Shown: in pieces, positions 38,172 through 47,407 of the stretch | Layout: every line of letters begins with the position of its first letter | Position numbering within the stretch: position 1 is the stretch's first letter | From: Actinomycetes bacterium | GTDB lineage: Bacteria; Actinomycetota; Acidimicrobiia; Acidimicrobiales; Palsa-688 | Assembly: GCA_021847945.1 (NCBI GenBank) | Contig: JAJZNG010000194.1 | Span: forward strand, 1-57,652 | Reading direction: 5' to 3' | Length of the DNA: 57,652 nt | Made by a program: the position numbers and the translations under genes | Notes under the pieces: generated by a model | Seen by the model: the letters and a program-made list of their open reading frames with translations, nothing else | Told to the model about the DNA's origin: nothing | Database searches by the model: none

Positions 38172-39668
38172 TCACTGGCCCTGGCCGAGCGAGAAACCAG
38201 GTTGGCCGTCGAAGGTGAACAGGCCTTCCGTCTTGATGAACTCGAGTCCGCGATCGGCGAGCCGTGACAGCAGGTCGATTATCTGTCGGTGGTTTACCGG
38301 GTCTCCGGGTTTGGCCGCTTGGAATCGGCAGCGCCAGTGGTCCACGCAGAACGTCTCGGGCAAGCCTCCCGGGTATACCTTCTGGCCACGGTTGCTGATC
38401 ATGACGAGAGCAAGGTCGGGCCCGGCGTTTTGCTCCAGAAGTCTGCCGAGCTCGTCTGTAGGCCCACGCCAGTCCAGGAACACGTCCATGCCTACGAGCT
38501 CCTTGTGAGCGGGGGTACGTTCCGACACCTTCACAGCAATCGGCTCGGCGTAAGACGAGTACTCGACCGCCTTGAGAGTGGAAGGGGTCTCTCCGAGGCG
38601 GGAGATGACTGCTTCTGCGAACTCGGCGGTGCCGACCTTGGTCTTGGACACCGACGGGTCGAAGACGTCGTAGGTGTGGATTCCGTCTTCGATCGTGCGA
38701 AGCCATGCGTTGTGAACTCGGGTTGCCGCCTCGCCTTGACCTATGTGGACGAGCATCTGGACAGCGCCCAGGAGAAGACCGGACGGGTTGGCCAGGTTCT
38801 GGCCGGCGCGCCGCGGGGCCGAGCCGTGGATCGCTTCGAACATGGCTACGTCGGGGCCGATGTTCGCGCTGCCGGCCAGACCGACCGAGCCGGCGATCTG
38901 GGCTGTCACGTCAGAGAGGATGTCCCCGTAGAGGTTGGGGAGTATGACCAGGTCGAACGCTTCTGGGGTGTCGGCGAGTTTTGCTGCTCCTATGTCGACG
39001 ATCCAGTGCTCCGACTCGAGATCTGGGTACTCAGCGGCCACTTCGTCGAACACCTGGTGGAACAATCCGTCGGTCATCTTCATGATGTTGTCCTTGGTGA
39101 AACACGTCACCTTGGACCGACCGTAGCGGCGGGCGTACTCGAACCCGTAACGGATAAGACGTTCGCTGCCCGGACGGGTTATCAGCTTGAGGCATTGGGT
39201 GACGTCCTCAGTCTGGCGATGCTCGATCCCTGCGTAGAGGTCCTCCTCGTTCTCCCTGATTATCACGACGTCCATTCCTGGATGCTTGGTCGCGACGTAC
39301 GGGGCGTAAGAGGGGCATGGGCGGACGTTGGCGAACAGACCAAGCGTCTTGCGCACAGTCACGTTCAAGCTTTTGAACCCTCCCCCCTGGGGAGTCGTGA
39401 TCGGCGCCTTCAAGAATACCTTCGTCCGCCGCAGAGACTCCCACGCTGAGGGTTCGATGCCAGCAGTAACGCCTTCGGAGTAGACGGACTCACCGATCCG
39501 GATCGTCTCAGGTGCGAGTGACGCCCCGCCGGCAGTGATGATAGCCAGGGTCGCGTTCATGATCTCAGGGCCGATCCCGTCTCCATAGGCGACGGTGATC
39601 GGAGTGCCCCCCTCCGACTGCGAGGCGGGGGCGGACCCGGCCTTGACGTCAACGCTCGACGGTGCCAT
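38172..39668 (-). CDS. icd: NADP-type isocitrate dehydrogenase, long form
   Basis: 498 residues from ATG 39668 with GAGGAGGTCGAGG upstream; the track's longer start is unsupported. 'VAYGDGIGPEIMNATLAI' and 'VDIGAAKLADTPEAFDLVILPNLYGDILSDVTAQIAGSVGLAGSANIG' identify the isocitrate/isopropylmalate dehydrogenase family. The extra ~140-residue C-terminal domain ('GRLLEQNAGPDLALVMISNRGQKVYPGG') matches the Thermus/Rickettsia-type isocitrate dehydrogenase. TCA cycle, NADPH formation. Confidence 0.85.
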   Translation of the reverse strand: MAPSSVDVKAGSAPASQSEGGTPITVAYGDGIGPEIMNATLAIITAGGASLAPETIRIGESVYSEGVTAGIEPSAWESLRRTKVFLKAPITTPQGGGFKSLNVTVRKTLGLFANVRPCPSYAPYVATKHPGMDVVIIRENEEDLYAGIEHRQTEDVTQCLKLITRPGSERLIRYGFEYARRYGRSKVTCFTKDNIMKMTDGLFHQVFDEVAAEYPDLESEHWIVDIGAAKLADTPEAFDLVILPNLYGDILSDVTAQIAGSVGLAGSANIGPDVAMFEAIHGSAPRRAGQNLANPSGLLLGAVQMLVHIGQGEAATRVHNAWLRTIEDGIHTYDVFDPSVSKTKVGTAEFAEAVISRLGETPSTLKAVEYSSYAEPIAVKVSERTPAHKELVGMDVFLDWRGPTDELGRLLEQNAGPDLALVMISNRGQKVYPGGLPETFCVDHWRCRFQAAKPGDPVNHRQIIDLLSRLADRGLEFIKTEGLFTFDGQPGFSLGQGQ

Positions 39669-40057
39669 TACCTCGACCTCCTCGCAGCAGGGACTGTGGG
39701 CTCGCCTGAACAGGAGCCCCTGTCGGCGGCCAGCTCCCCCAGGGCGACTCGTCCTGCGGGTGGGATGAACGGATGGGCCGGGGAGGACAACCTCATAAAA
39801 GACGCTCCTTAAGTTGCGAACTATACAACAGTATTTACCCTGGGAGGCTTGGCGTGAACCCGGCAACCCCCATCCTGGACTCGACTGTGCGCGCGAGTCG
39901 AGTCGGCGGCCGGCAGACCGTGGAGATCCCGAAGGTGGCGCTCGTGGCGCGCTCCGGATGCGGAAGTGCCTTCAGTCCTCCACCGACCGCTGCATCTTGC
40001 AGCAAGTCAGCCCAAGATGACAGCATCTAATGCATCGGTGACTGCTAGCATTCTGAT
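39669..40057. other. Intergenic region upstream of icd
   Basis: About 390 bases between divergent icd and the antitoxin gene. No gene recognised. Confidence 0.35.
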
Positions 40058-40267
40058 ATGGCTTCATCGAGAACGACTTTCACGCTCGACGAGGAGTTGG
40101 CGCGACGGGCCAGGCAACTTGGTGTCAACATTTCGGCCGCTGCCCGCCAAGGAGTCACCGATGCCGTACGTACCGCCTTAGCGCGAGCCGACAGTGACGC
40201 ATATCTTCGACGGCCGGAACGCGCCGACGCCTTCTGGACCGACGCCGAAGCATGGGGTGAGCCTTGA
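40058..40267 (+). CDS. CcdA/ribbon-helix-helix-type antitoxin
   Basis: 69 residues: 'TTFTLDEELARRARQLGVNISAAARQGVTDAV' resembles the N-terminal ribbon-helix-helix DNA-binding part of CcdA-type antitoxins, followed by an acidic tail that would wrap the toxin. It overlaps the toxin gene (TTGA). It should repress its own promoter. Confidence 0.75.
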   Translation: MASSRTTFTLDEELARRARQLGVNISAAARQGVTDAVRTALARADSDAYLRRPERADAFWTDAEAWGEP

Positions 40268-40572
40268 AACGCGGGGAGGTGTGGTTGGCCGAGGCCGGTC
40301 GCAAGACGCGGCCCGTTGTGGTGTTAACCCGATCCGGAGTGCTCGACGCGCGCAGCCTCGTGACGGTTGCTGAGATCACCACCTCTATCCGTGGCCTCGC
40401 CGCCGAAGTCGACATCGACCACGTCGAGGTCGGGCTGGACCGACCGTCGGTCATCAACTGTGACGGTCTCCATACCGTCGAACAGGCATCTCTAACCGGC
40501 CCGGTTGGACAGGTCGGCGGCGACACTATGCAACGGGTCTGCTCAGCGATAAGTTACGCGCTCGCCTGCTGA
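40264..40572 (+). CDS. MazF/CcdB-like toxin
   Basis: 102 residues from TTG overlapping the antitoxin stop. 'KRGEVWLAEAGRKTRPVVVLTRSG' is the N-terminal MazF/PemK barrel with the conserved RPVVV strand, and 'PSVINCDGLHTV' the second conserved strand. MazF proteins cleave mRNA at short motifs. Pairing of a CcdA-like antitoxin with a MazF-like toxin is known in actinobacteria. Confidence 0.82.
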   Translation: MKRGEVWLAEAGRKTRPVVVLTRSGVLDARSLVTVAEITTSIRGLAAEVDIDHVEVGLDRPSVINCDGLHTVEQASLTGPVGQVGGDTMQRVCSAISYALAC

Positions 40573-40930
40573 TGTTGACGAGTTAGCAGTTCGAACAAGG
40601 AGATCTGGTCGCGTTCTGCGTGATCCTAACTCGACGCAGCGGGGACACTTTCGCATGTGGCTGCGAAGCCAGTGCCAGGCGGCAGCGCCTGGGCGTGGAC
40701 GCCCGGGTGGCCGCAGGCACCGCAATGAATGGTTGTCATGACTCATCACCTCCGCTCCGGAGCAGTCGCTCCATCCCTTACGTGGTCTGGGAGGCGGGTT
40801 GACAGTATGCAATCGGTCACATTCGTTGCGGAGGACGGACGCGGCGGCTACGACGTCGGTTTGACGTTCAGCGGCTGCGTCAGCTGGTAACGGGAGCACC
40901 GCGAAGGGTCTCGCGCCGTGACAAAAATAG
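40573..40930. other. Intergenic region, no gene recognised
   Basis: About 360 bases between the toxin and tRNA-Val. No gene, array or integrase remnant seen. Confidence 0.35.
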
Positions 40931-41004
40931 TGGGCGCTGAGGGACTCGAACCCCCGACCCCCGCCTTGTAAGGGCGGTGCTCTAACCAACTGAGCTAAGC
41001 GCCC
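40931..41004 (-). tRNA. tRNA-Val (anticodon TAC)
   Basis: 74 nt. Acceptor GGGCGCT pairs with AGCGCCC before discriminator A; D arm GCTCAGTTGGTTAGAGC; anticodon stem CCGCC/GGCGG around loop CTTACAA (TAC, reads GTA); T arm GGGGGTTCGAGTCCCTC. No encoded CCA. Confidence 0.95.
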
Positions 41005-41141
41005 GGGAGCCACTAATGATAGGCGCGACGCCCCGAGCCCGCTACCCCCACCCGCAGGTGCGGGAACACCCCGGTCTGGTAGAAGTAGATGCTGAACTTA
41101 GCTAACTATTCTCACGCCTGTCTTTACCGGAAGGAACCACA

Positions 41142-41864
41142 ATGCCAGACACCGTCCAAATCGACACCGCCGACGCCAAGATGGGTCTCTACGTGGCCCG
41201 GCCCGCGACCACAGCTACAGCGGCCGTCGTGGTCATCCAGGAGGCTTTCGGGGTGAACGACCATATAGAGGACGTCACCCGCCGCTTCGCCGGTGAAGGG
41301 TACCTGGCTGTGTCACCCCATCTGTTTCACCGCTCCGGCGACCCGAAGCTCTCCTACGAAGACATAAGCCAGGTGATGCCCCACATGCAGGCTCTCAGCT
41401 CCGAGGGTATCGCTAATGACCTTGGAGCAACTTTCGACTTCCTGGCCAAGGAGGGCCTCGAAGCCAAGCAGATCGGAATCGTCGGGTTCTGCATGGGCGG
41501 AACGGTCGCGTTCATAGCCGCAACCCGCTACCCGCTGGGTGCGGCGGTCAGCTTCTACGGCGGAGGGATAGCACAAGGACGTTTCGGCCTTCCAGCCCAG
41601 ACGGACGTCGCCGGGGACCTGAAATGCCCTTGGCTCGGCTTGTACGGGGATCTCGACCAGAGCATTCCCGTCGCCGAGGTGGAGACGCTACGGGAGTCGG
41701 CGTCTCGTTCAGGCGTGAAGGCCGAGGTGGTGCGTTACGCGGACGCCGGGCACGGCTTCCACTGCGACGCAAGGGACTCCTACCACGAGGCTTCGGCGAA
41801 GGACGCCTGGGGCCGCTGCCTCTCGTGGTTCTCCGACAACCTGCTCGGGCCGGCTGAGGCCTAG
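41142..41864 (+). CDS. Dienelactone hydrolase family protein
   Basis: 240 residues, AAGGAACCACA before the ATG. Alpha/beta hydrolase with the dienelactone-hydrolase nucleophile 'GFCMGGTVAF' (Cys), Asp in 'LYGDLDQSIPV' and His in 'DAGHGFHCDARDSY'. Family members open dienelactones in aromatic degradation or hydrolyse other esters; no aromatic-degradation genes are adjacent. TAG stop. Confidence 0.9.
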   Translation: MPDTVQIDTADAKMGLYVARPATTATAAVVVIQEAFGVNDHIEDVTRRFAGEGYLAVSPHLFHRSGDPKLSYEDISQVMPHMQALSSEGIANDLGATFDFLAKEGLEAKQIGIVGFCMGGTVAFIAATRYPLGAAVSFYGGGIAQGRFGLPAQTDVAGDLKCPWLGLYGDLDQSIPVAEVETLRESASRSGVKAEVVRYADAGHGFHCDARDSYHEASAKDAWGRCLSWFSDNLLGPAEA

Positions 41865-41914
41865 GCAGGTCCGGCCGGAGAGCGTCCAGCCGACGTTCGG
41901 ACGAGCTGGTCGGG

Positions 41915-43441
41915 TTAGCGGCCGGCCAGTTCGTCGCGGATCACGCGGCGAAGGAGCTTGCCCGTCTCGTTGTAGGGCATCTCCGGGCGGAACTGCACCA
42001 AAGTTGGCGCTTTCGTGGACCGCAGGCGTTCCCTCACCCAATGTTGAAGCTCTTCGACGCTGACCGAGGCCCCTGGTTCGACGACAACGGCGGCTGCGAC
42101 CGTTTCGCCCCACTCCGGGTCGGGCACACCGACCACGGCCGCCTCCGCAACCGCTGGGTGTTCCATCAGAACCGCCTCTATCTCCCCCGGGGAGAGGTTC
42201 TCGCCTCCCCTGACGATGACGTCGTCGAGCCGGCCGTCGAGGAACAAGAACCCGCCCTCGTCAACCCAGCCGGAGTCACGCGTCGGGAACCACCCCTGGG
42301 CGTTGAGGGCGCTTTTGCCGATGTACTCGCCTGCCACCTGCTCTCCCCTGACCCACACCTCGCCGCGCTCGCCTGAAGCGACCTCGTTACCGTCGGCGTC
42401 GCGAATCGAGACTTCCACCGACGGCAGCGGGCGTCCAACCGACCCGAGGCGGGCGCGCACCGCAGGGTCCGAACTTGCCATCGAGCCCCTATGGTCCTCC
42501 GGGCCGAGCACGGCGACAGTCGACGAGGTCTCGGTGAGGCCGTAGGCGTTGACGAAATTGACGTCGGCCAGCAGGGTCATCGCCCGCTCGATCGTCTCGA
42601 CCGGCATACGACCGCCACCGTAGGAGACGTGGCGTAGCGTCGAGACGTCACAGCCCGACGTCTCGATCTCGTCGAGGATCCTCCCGAGCATCGTCGGTAC
42701 GACCATGGCCTGGGTTATACCTTCGGACTCGACGGTGCGAACCCACGCTCCCGCGTCGAAGCCGGGCAGGTAGACGAGCCGGCGTCCGCTGTAGAGACTT
42801 GACAGTATCGAAGACACACCGGCTATGTGGTAGGGGGGGACGCTCACCAGCTGAGCCTCGTCCTCGCCTGCGGACAGGAACTCGACGCTGGAGAGGATGT
42901 AGGAGGCGAGGTGACGGTGGCGGAGAACCGCCGCCTTAGGCTCACCGGTAGTCCCACTCGTGAAGAGGAGGACCGCCACTACCTCAGGGTCAACCCACTG
43001 TGACTCCCCGCTCGCCGGCGATGCCCCTGCGGTGCCGTCCCCCCCGTGCGTGCCTGAGAGCGCGTCAGCCATGACCGTGTCGGTGACGACGACGTCGAGG
43101 CCCTCGATCCCCTTGGCGCGCGAGGCCATCTCCGCTCCGACAACGGCGACGCCGGGAGTGACCCTGGCTAGGATCGCCTTGAGTTGGGAGTCAGCTAGCC
43201 GGTAGTTGACCGGCACGAAGGCCGACCCCGCCAGGGCGGCGCCGAAGAAAGCTACGGGCAGTGCCTCGGAGTTGTAGTCCAACCACACGACGTTCTGCGC
43301 GCCGGAAGACGTGAACGCATGTGCAGAGCGACGGGACGCCTCAAGCAGTTGCCCTGCCGTCAGGCCATTCGTCCGGCTCCCGACGACGACACGGTCTCCG
43401 GCCGCTTCGGCGACCATTTCTAGCAGCATCGGCACGTTCAT
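41915..43441 (-). CDS. Class I adenylate-forming acyl-CoA ligase
   Basis: 508 residues from ATG 43441; the track's upstream extension runs into the previous gene. AMP-binding 'LLFTSGTTGEPKAAVLRH', 'NAYGLTETSSTVAV', 'DSGWVDEGGFLFLDGRLDDVIVRGGENLSPGEIE' and the C-terminal Lys in 'YNETGKLLRRVIRD' are all present. Activates a fatty or aromatic acid as acyl-AMP then acyl-CoA. Substrate unknown. Downstream of the inositol monophosphatase gene by about 40 nt. Confidence 0.9.
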   Translation of the reverse strand: MNVPMLLEMVAEAAGDRVVVGSRTNGLTAGQLLEASRRSAHAFTSSGAQNVVWLDYNSEALPVAFFGAALAGSAFVPVNYRLADSQLKAILARVTPGVAVVGAEMASRAKGIEGLDVVVTDTVMADALSGTHGGDGTAGASPASGESQWVDPEVVAVLLFTSGTTGEPKAAVLRHRHLASYILSSVEFLSAGEDEAQLVSVPPYHIAGVSSILSSLYSGRRLVYLPGFDAGAWVRTVESEGITQAMVVPTMLGRILDEIETSGCDVSTLRHVSYGGGRMPVETIERAMTLLADVNFVNAYGLTETSSTVAVLGPEDHRGSMASSDPAVRARLGSVGRPLPSVEVSIRDADGNEVASGERGEVWVRGEQVAGEYIGKSALNAQGWFPTRDSGWVDEGGFLFLDGRLDDVIVRGGENLSPGEIEAVLMEHPAVAEAAVVGVPDPEWGETVAAAVVVEPGASVSVEELQHWVRERLRSTKAPTLVQFRPEMPYNETGKLLRRVIRDELAGR

Positions 43442-43482
43442 GCGATTAGAAGCTCCCCGGCTTGAAGGTGGCTCAGAGGACT

Positions 43483-44268
43483 CTAACCTCCCTGGGCGCC
43501 GCCACGGCGGCGAACAGCGATCGCCTCGTCCAGCAGCTCCCTGGTCGCGGCGGCGACGACCGTTCGGCGCTCGTCGCCGGAGGTGACGATCAGGTCCCGA
43601 CCCTCCAAGTCCTCGACGCACGCTCCCGCCTCGCGACACACTAGAAGACCTCCGAGGTAGTCCCACGGGGCCAGAGACCGGTCCGCAAAGTCGATGAACA
43701 CGTCTAGGGCTCCCGACGCCACGGCGCATATGTCCAACGCAGACGCACCCAGGGACCGAAACTGCGACCAGCCCAGGTCCGATCCGGGATAACCGGACAC
43801 CGCCACGATCGATTCTGCGATGGTCGCGCTGGTGCTGGGACGCACCGGGCGACCGTCGCAGGTAGCGCCCTCACCGCGCAACGCCTCGAAGCGCTGCCCT
43901 GTCGCCTGGTTGACGACGACAGCAGCGAGGGGGCCTTCGCCGTCGAGCGCGCACAGGCTGGTAGCCCACCACGGCAAGCCACGCGACGCGTTGGTGGACC
44001 CGTCGACAGGGTCCACCACCACCCTGATCGGCCGTTGCGGGTTGTGCAACCCTGACTCCTCGGAGAACACCCCCAGGCCGGCAGCCGAAAGGACCTCGAT
44101 CGCAGCGGCGTCAGCCACCAAGTCGCTGCGGTACTGGCCTTCACGGGTCCCGGCCAGACCCCAGTCCGACAGCCCTTCGAGGGCTTTCTTGACAGCGGAC
44201 GCTGCTGCACCTAGGACCTGAAGGACGTCGGACGGCTTCATTTTTTCGTCGTGGTAGGTCACCGACAT
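43483..44268 (-). CDS. Inositol monophosphatase family protein
   Basis: 261 residues. Metal-binding 'VFSEESG', 'VVDPVDGSTNASRGLPWWATSL' and 'LAPWDYLGGLLVCREAG' are the family signatures; Li-sensitive, Mg-dependent phosphatase fold. Possible substrates are inositol 1-phosphate, fructose 1,6-bisphosphate or PAP. The start may be ATG 44268 or the internal ATG nine codons on. Confidence 0.88.
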   Translation of the reverse strand: MSVTYHDEKMKPSDVLQVLGAAASAVKKALEGLSDWGLAGTREGQYRSDLVADAAAIEVLSAAGLGVFSEESGLHNPQRPIRVVVDPVDGSTNASRGLPWWATSLCALDGEGPLAAVVVNQATGQRFEALRGEGATCDGRPVRPSTSATIAESIVAVSGYPGSDLGWSQFRSLGASALDICAVASGALDVFIDFADRSLAPWDYLGGLLVCREAGACVEDLEGRDLIVTSGDERRTVVAAATRELLDEAIAVRRRGGAQGG

Positions 44269-44319
44269 GGCAAGCTAGCGGAATCCGGTAGCTGGAAGTC
44301 CCGCCGTCCCGGTATCGTC

Positions 44320-44886
44320 ATGTCCATGGCGGTCATCGACGTCGCTGGTTACGTAGCGGAACTAAAAGACCATGCAGTGGACCACGGGTTCCACGTGCAC
44401 GACGAGCGCCACTTCGTGGAGACCTACTCGCTGCGCCAAGCCTGGGAAGTGGACGTGCACCCCGAGGAGGCCTGCAACGGCCCGCTGGACCTTCACCTGG
44501 CTCTGGAGGTCGACCCCAGGGTGCTGCTCGCTTTCGAGGACGTCGTCGTAGACCTACCCGACGGTGAAGACCCACCCGACACGTTCCATTTCCCCCTTAC
44601 GTTCACCTGGGGTCTTCCCCCCCTCCCCCAAGGTCCGGACTTGCTCCGTCTCGCCATCGACCTGGCCGGCATAGGAGGGATAGAGCTACCTTTGGAGTCG
44701 TCGGCGATCGACAGTTACGCCTCAGCGACAGATCCGGCCGAACGGCGTATAACGATCGTCGCTCGCCAGCAGGTGTCCCTCGCCAGGGTCCTAGCCGGCG
44801 AGGAGTTGCTCTGCGAGACTTTCGACAAGGCCCTCGCTGTGAGCCAGTACCTCCTCGAACGCGCTCCGGCCTGGCTGGAGACTTGA
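44320..44886 (+). CDS. Conserved-looking hypothetical protein
   Basis: 188 residues, acidic, no membrane segment. 'VAELKDHAVDHGFHVHDERHFVETYSLRQAWEVDVHPEEACNGPLDLHLALEVDPRVLLAFEDV' reads like a well-ordered alpha/beta protein but I recognise no family. Start chosen at ATG 44320 (ATG 44326 equally possible). Divergent from the phosphatase gene, with about 50 nt between starts. Confidence 0.6.
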   Translation: MSMAVIDVAGYVAELKDHAVDHGFHVHDERHFVETYSLRQAWEVDVHPEEACNGPLDLHLALEVDPRVLLAFEDVVVDLPDGEDPPDTFHFPLTFTWGLPPLPQGPDLLRLAIDLAGIGGIELPLESSAIDSYASATDPAERRITIVARQQVSLARVLAGEELLCETFDKALAVSQYLLERAPAWLET

Positions 44887-44930
44887 CAAACCCGTTGGGG
44901 TAGCGTTGACTTGGAGTAGGGCGGGTCCCC

Positions 44931-45203
44931 TCAGGCGTCGCGGTCGTTATTACTCAAGGCGTTGAGGCGGTCAGCCCTGTTTTTTACGTATGTGGCGGTG
45001 GCCAAACCCATGCCGACTACTAGCACAGCCACGACCAGGCCGAACGTCGGGCTCAAAGCAGCGACTACCGCCACTACCGCCAACGGAACCCCGATGAGAG
45101 CTGCCCTGACTCCAACCCTGAGCGCCGCCCACTGGTCGCGAAGGGGTGGTACCGACTGTCGAGTCGCCTGGTCGTCGGGCCCGTGTGTGCTCACCCCCGC
45201 CAT
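44931..45203 (-). CDS. Small membrane protein, two predicted helices
   Basis: 90 residues: a charged N-terminus, hydrophobic 'AALIGVPLAVVAVVAAL' and 'FGLVVAVLVVGMGLATATYV', and a basic C-terminus. No family recognised. Divergent from the SDR gene with a 57-nt gap. Confidence 0.55.
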   Translation of the reverse strand: MAGVSTHGPDDQATRQSVPPLRDQWAALRVGVRAALIGVPLAVVAVVAALSPTFGLVVAVLVVGMGLATATYVKNRADRLNALSNNDRDA

Positions 45204-45260
45204 ATTGGCACGTCCGCAGAGAAGTTGCGCCGGTAGTGACCGGCGGCCAAGATCTCTCGT

Positions 45261-46007
45261 GTGACTTCTACGATTGACCTCAGCGGTAAGACGGCGCTGG
45301 TGACCGGTGCGTCGAAAGGCATTGGTGCTGCTATAGCAAAGCTACTGGCTGAGAGCGGGGCGAACGTAATGCTCTCGTCGCGCAAGATGGACGCTTTGGA
45401 GCAGGCGGCCGCCGGCATAGACGGGGACACCGCCTGCTTCGCTGCGAACGCAGGACGGCCCGACGAGGCCCGAGCCGCCGTAGCTGCGACCATCGAGCGT
45501 TTCGGCTCTTTGGACATCCTGGTGAACAACGCCGCCACCAACCCCTACTACGGGCGTTCGATCGACATCGACCTCCCCCGCTTCGACAAGATCTTGGAGG
45601 TCAACCTTCGCGGTCCGCTGGTGTGGACCCAGGAGGCGTGGAAGCAGGCGATGGAGGACAAGGGCGGGGTCGTGATCAACATCTCGTCGGTCGGCGGTCT
45701 CAAATTCAGCGGGCCTATCGGCATCTACGACACCAGCAAGGCAGCTCTGATACACCTCACCAAGCATCTCGCGTCCGAGCTTGGGCCCAAGGTGAGGGTC
45801 AACGCTATAGCCCCAGGGCTGGTCAAGACCGACTTCGCCCGCGCTCTGTGGGAGCCGAGCGGGGTCGACGCCGAGCGTCCCTGGCCGATGCGACGTCTAG
45901 GCCTGCCGGTCGACATCGCCCAGGCAGCTCTGTTTCTCAGCAGCGACCTTTCGTCTTGGATCACCGGCGAAGTGCTGACCGTCGACGGCGGAAGCATGGT
46001 CTTATAG
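45261..46007 (+). CDS. Short-chain dehydrogenase/reductase
   Basis: 248 residues from GTG. Classical SDR: 'TALVTGASKGIGAAIAKLL' cofactor loop, 'LVNNAATNP', catalytic Ser in 'NISSVGG' and 'YDTSK' (Tyr-x3-Lys), and C-terminal 'SSWITGEVLTVDGG'. FabG-like length; substrate unknown. Confidence 0.92.
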   Translation: MTSTIDLSGKTALVTGASKGIGAAIAKLLAESGANVMLSSRKMDALEQAAAGIDGDTACFAANAGRPDEARAAVAATIERFGSLDILVNNAATNPYYGRSIDIDLPRFDKILEVNLRGPLVWTQEAWKQAMEDKGGVVINISSVGGLKFSGPIGIYDTSKAALIHLTKHLASELGPKVRVNAIAPGLVKTDFARALWEPSGVDAERPWPMRRLGLPVDIAQAALFLSSDLSSWITGEVLTVDGGSMVL

Positions 46008-46081
46008 GACCAACAAGCTCCCGCCCCCGAAAGGCCGCCGGGCATGTGCCGGGATCCCCCGAGGCCTATCGCTGGTCAGGT

Positions 46082-47407
46082 CTAGCGGATATCGGATGCT
46101 GCGCTAACCGTATTGCCACCGTTCCTCTTGGACTGGTACAAAGCCACGTCCGCCGCCTTCATCAGCGCGTCGGCATCCCGGCCCGCGGAGGGGTAGACAG
46201 CCAATCCAATCGAGGTCTTCTGCTCCCAACCAGGTGCGAGCTCACTTGCGCATCCGGCCACGCACCCCGCCACGATCGCTTCACCAACACGCAGGCCGTC
46301 CCTCTCGCTCATCCCGGGGCACACGACCATGAACTCCTCCCCTCCCATCCTTATGACAGTGTCCGCCTTTCGGACACTGCCCTGGAGGAACTCGGAGAAT
46401 CTCCGCAGGACGTCGTCGCCAGCCGCGTGACCGAACGTGTCGTTCGCCTGCTTGAAGTTGTCAAGATCCAAGTAGATAAGACACAGGTAGTCATCCGACA
46501 TCTCCGCCAGCTTGAGAACCCGGTTCAGAATCGAGATGCCGTGGCGACGGTTGGCGACGCCGGTGAGCGAGTCGGTCTGAGCCTCGGCGAGGAGGCGCTG
46601 GCGTTCCGCCGCGCGGGTCATCGCAGCCGCAAGCAGACCGATCATGTCGGTCACGGTCTTTTCGTCCTCCGGCTGGGGGGGGACCGCCCAAGCCACGCCA
46701 GCCTCGATCGTGCCATCGGGCAGCACCAAAGCCGGCAGCTGCTCTTGAGGATCCAAACCTGAAGCGAGAGTTATATAGCCTCCCACCGCGGGGTGCGTTA
46801 TTCGCAGGTTGACGCCCGACAGCTTCGGAAGGTAGGACATGGCCTCTACGAGGTCTCGAAGGTCGGGCCCGGTCGGCTCGTCCCCGAGACCGTGTATAAG
46901 CCTCGCCGCGTCCCCGAGCGCCGCCTGCCGGCGAATACGCTCGGACTCCGACACTATGAGGAGACCGGAAGCCACCTGCTCGCTGACGGCGTCGACCAAT
47001 TCCTGAGATCCGACGTCAGCTAGCTCGAAAAGGCATGTCAGGTCCCCCGAGCCCTGGTCGCCGAGAGCCAGCGGGCTGCGAACCGCTTCTTTAGGAACAC
47101 TCGCTGATAACTTCCCGGCTGGAGCGTCTAACTTCCCGGCTGGAGCGTCGCCGCGCTCGGCTGCTATCGGTGGCACGCCGGCTATCTCACAGGTGAGCTG
47201 ACTCCACTGCACGGGAAGAAACTGGTCGACGATGGAGATCGCCGCCTCGGAGTAGGTGGAAACGTCAGTCACGTGAGCGGAAAGCCGAGCCAGCTCGAGG
47301 AGGCACTCGGTGTGTACTAGCCGGATCATCAACTGCGCCCTGTCTGACTCGCGGAACTCTGCCAGGCGTTCGGCTTCGCGTTCGGCGAGCGCTCTCAACG
47401 CGCTCAT
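46082..47407 (-). CDS. GGDEF-domain diguanylate cyclase
   Basis: 441 residues from ATG 47407, overlapping the HDOD stop (ATGA). The N-terminal 270 residues are a GAF-like/unknown sensor with no transmembrane helix; the C-terminal GGDEF domain has 'DSLTGVANRR', 'YLDLDNFKQAND' and the active GGEEF motif. The inhibitory site RxxD ('RKAD') lies five residues before GGEEF, so product inhibition is likely. A 21-bp tandem duplication encodes 'DAPAGKLDAPAGKL' in the sensor part. Confidence 0.9.
   Translation of the reverse strand: MSALRALAEREAERLAEFRESDRAQLMIRLVHTECLLELARLSAHVTDVSTYSEAAISIVDQFLPVQWSQLTCEIAGVPPIAAERGDAPAGKLDAPAGKLSASVPKEAVRSPLALGDQGSGDLTCLFELADVGSQELVDAVSEQVASGLLIVSESERIRRQAALGDAARLIHGLGDEPTGPDLRDLVEAMSYLPKLSGVNLRITHPAVGGYITLASGLDPQEQLPALVLPDGTIEAGVAWAVPPQPEDEKTVTDMIGLLAAAMTRAAERQRLLAEAQTDSLTGVANRRHGISILNRVLKLAEMSDDYLCLIYLDLDNFKQANDTFGHAAGDDVLRRFSEFLQGSVRKADTVIRMGGEEFMVVCPGMSERDGLRVGEAIVAGCVAGCASELAPGWEQKTSIGLAVYPSAGRDADALMKAADVALYQSKRNGGNTVSAASDIR

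Noticed and set aside
38289-39449. 386-residue plus-strand ORF over icd
   Set aside because: Antisense shadow of isocitrate dehydrogenase.
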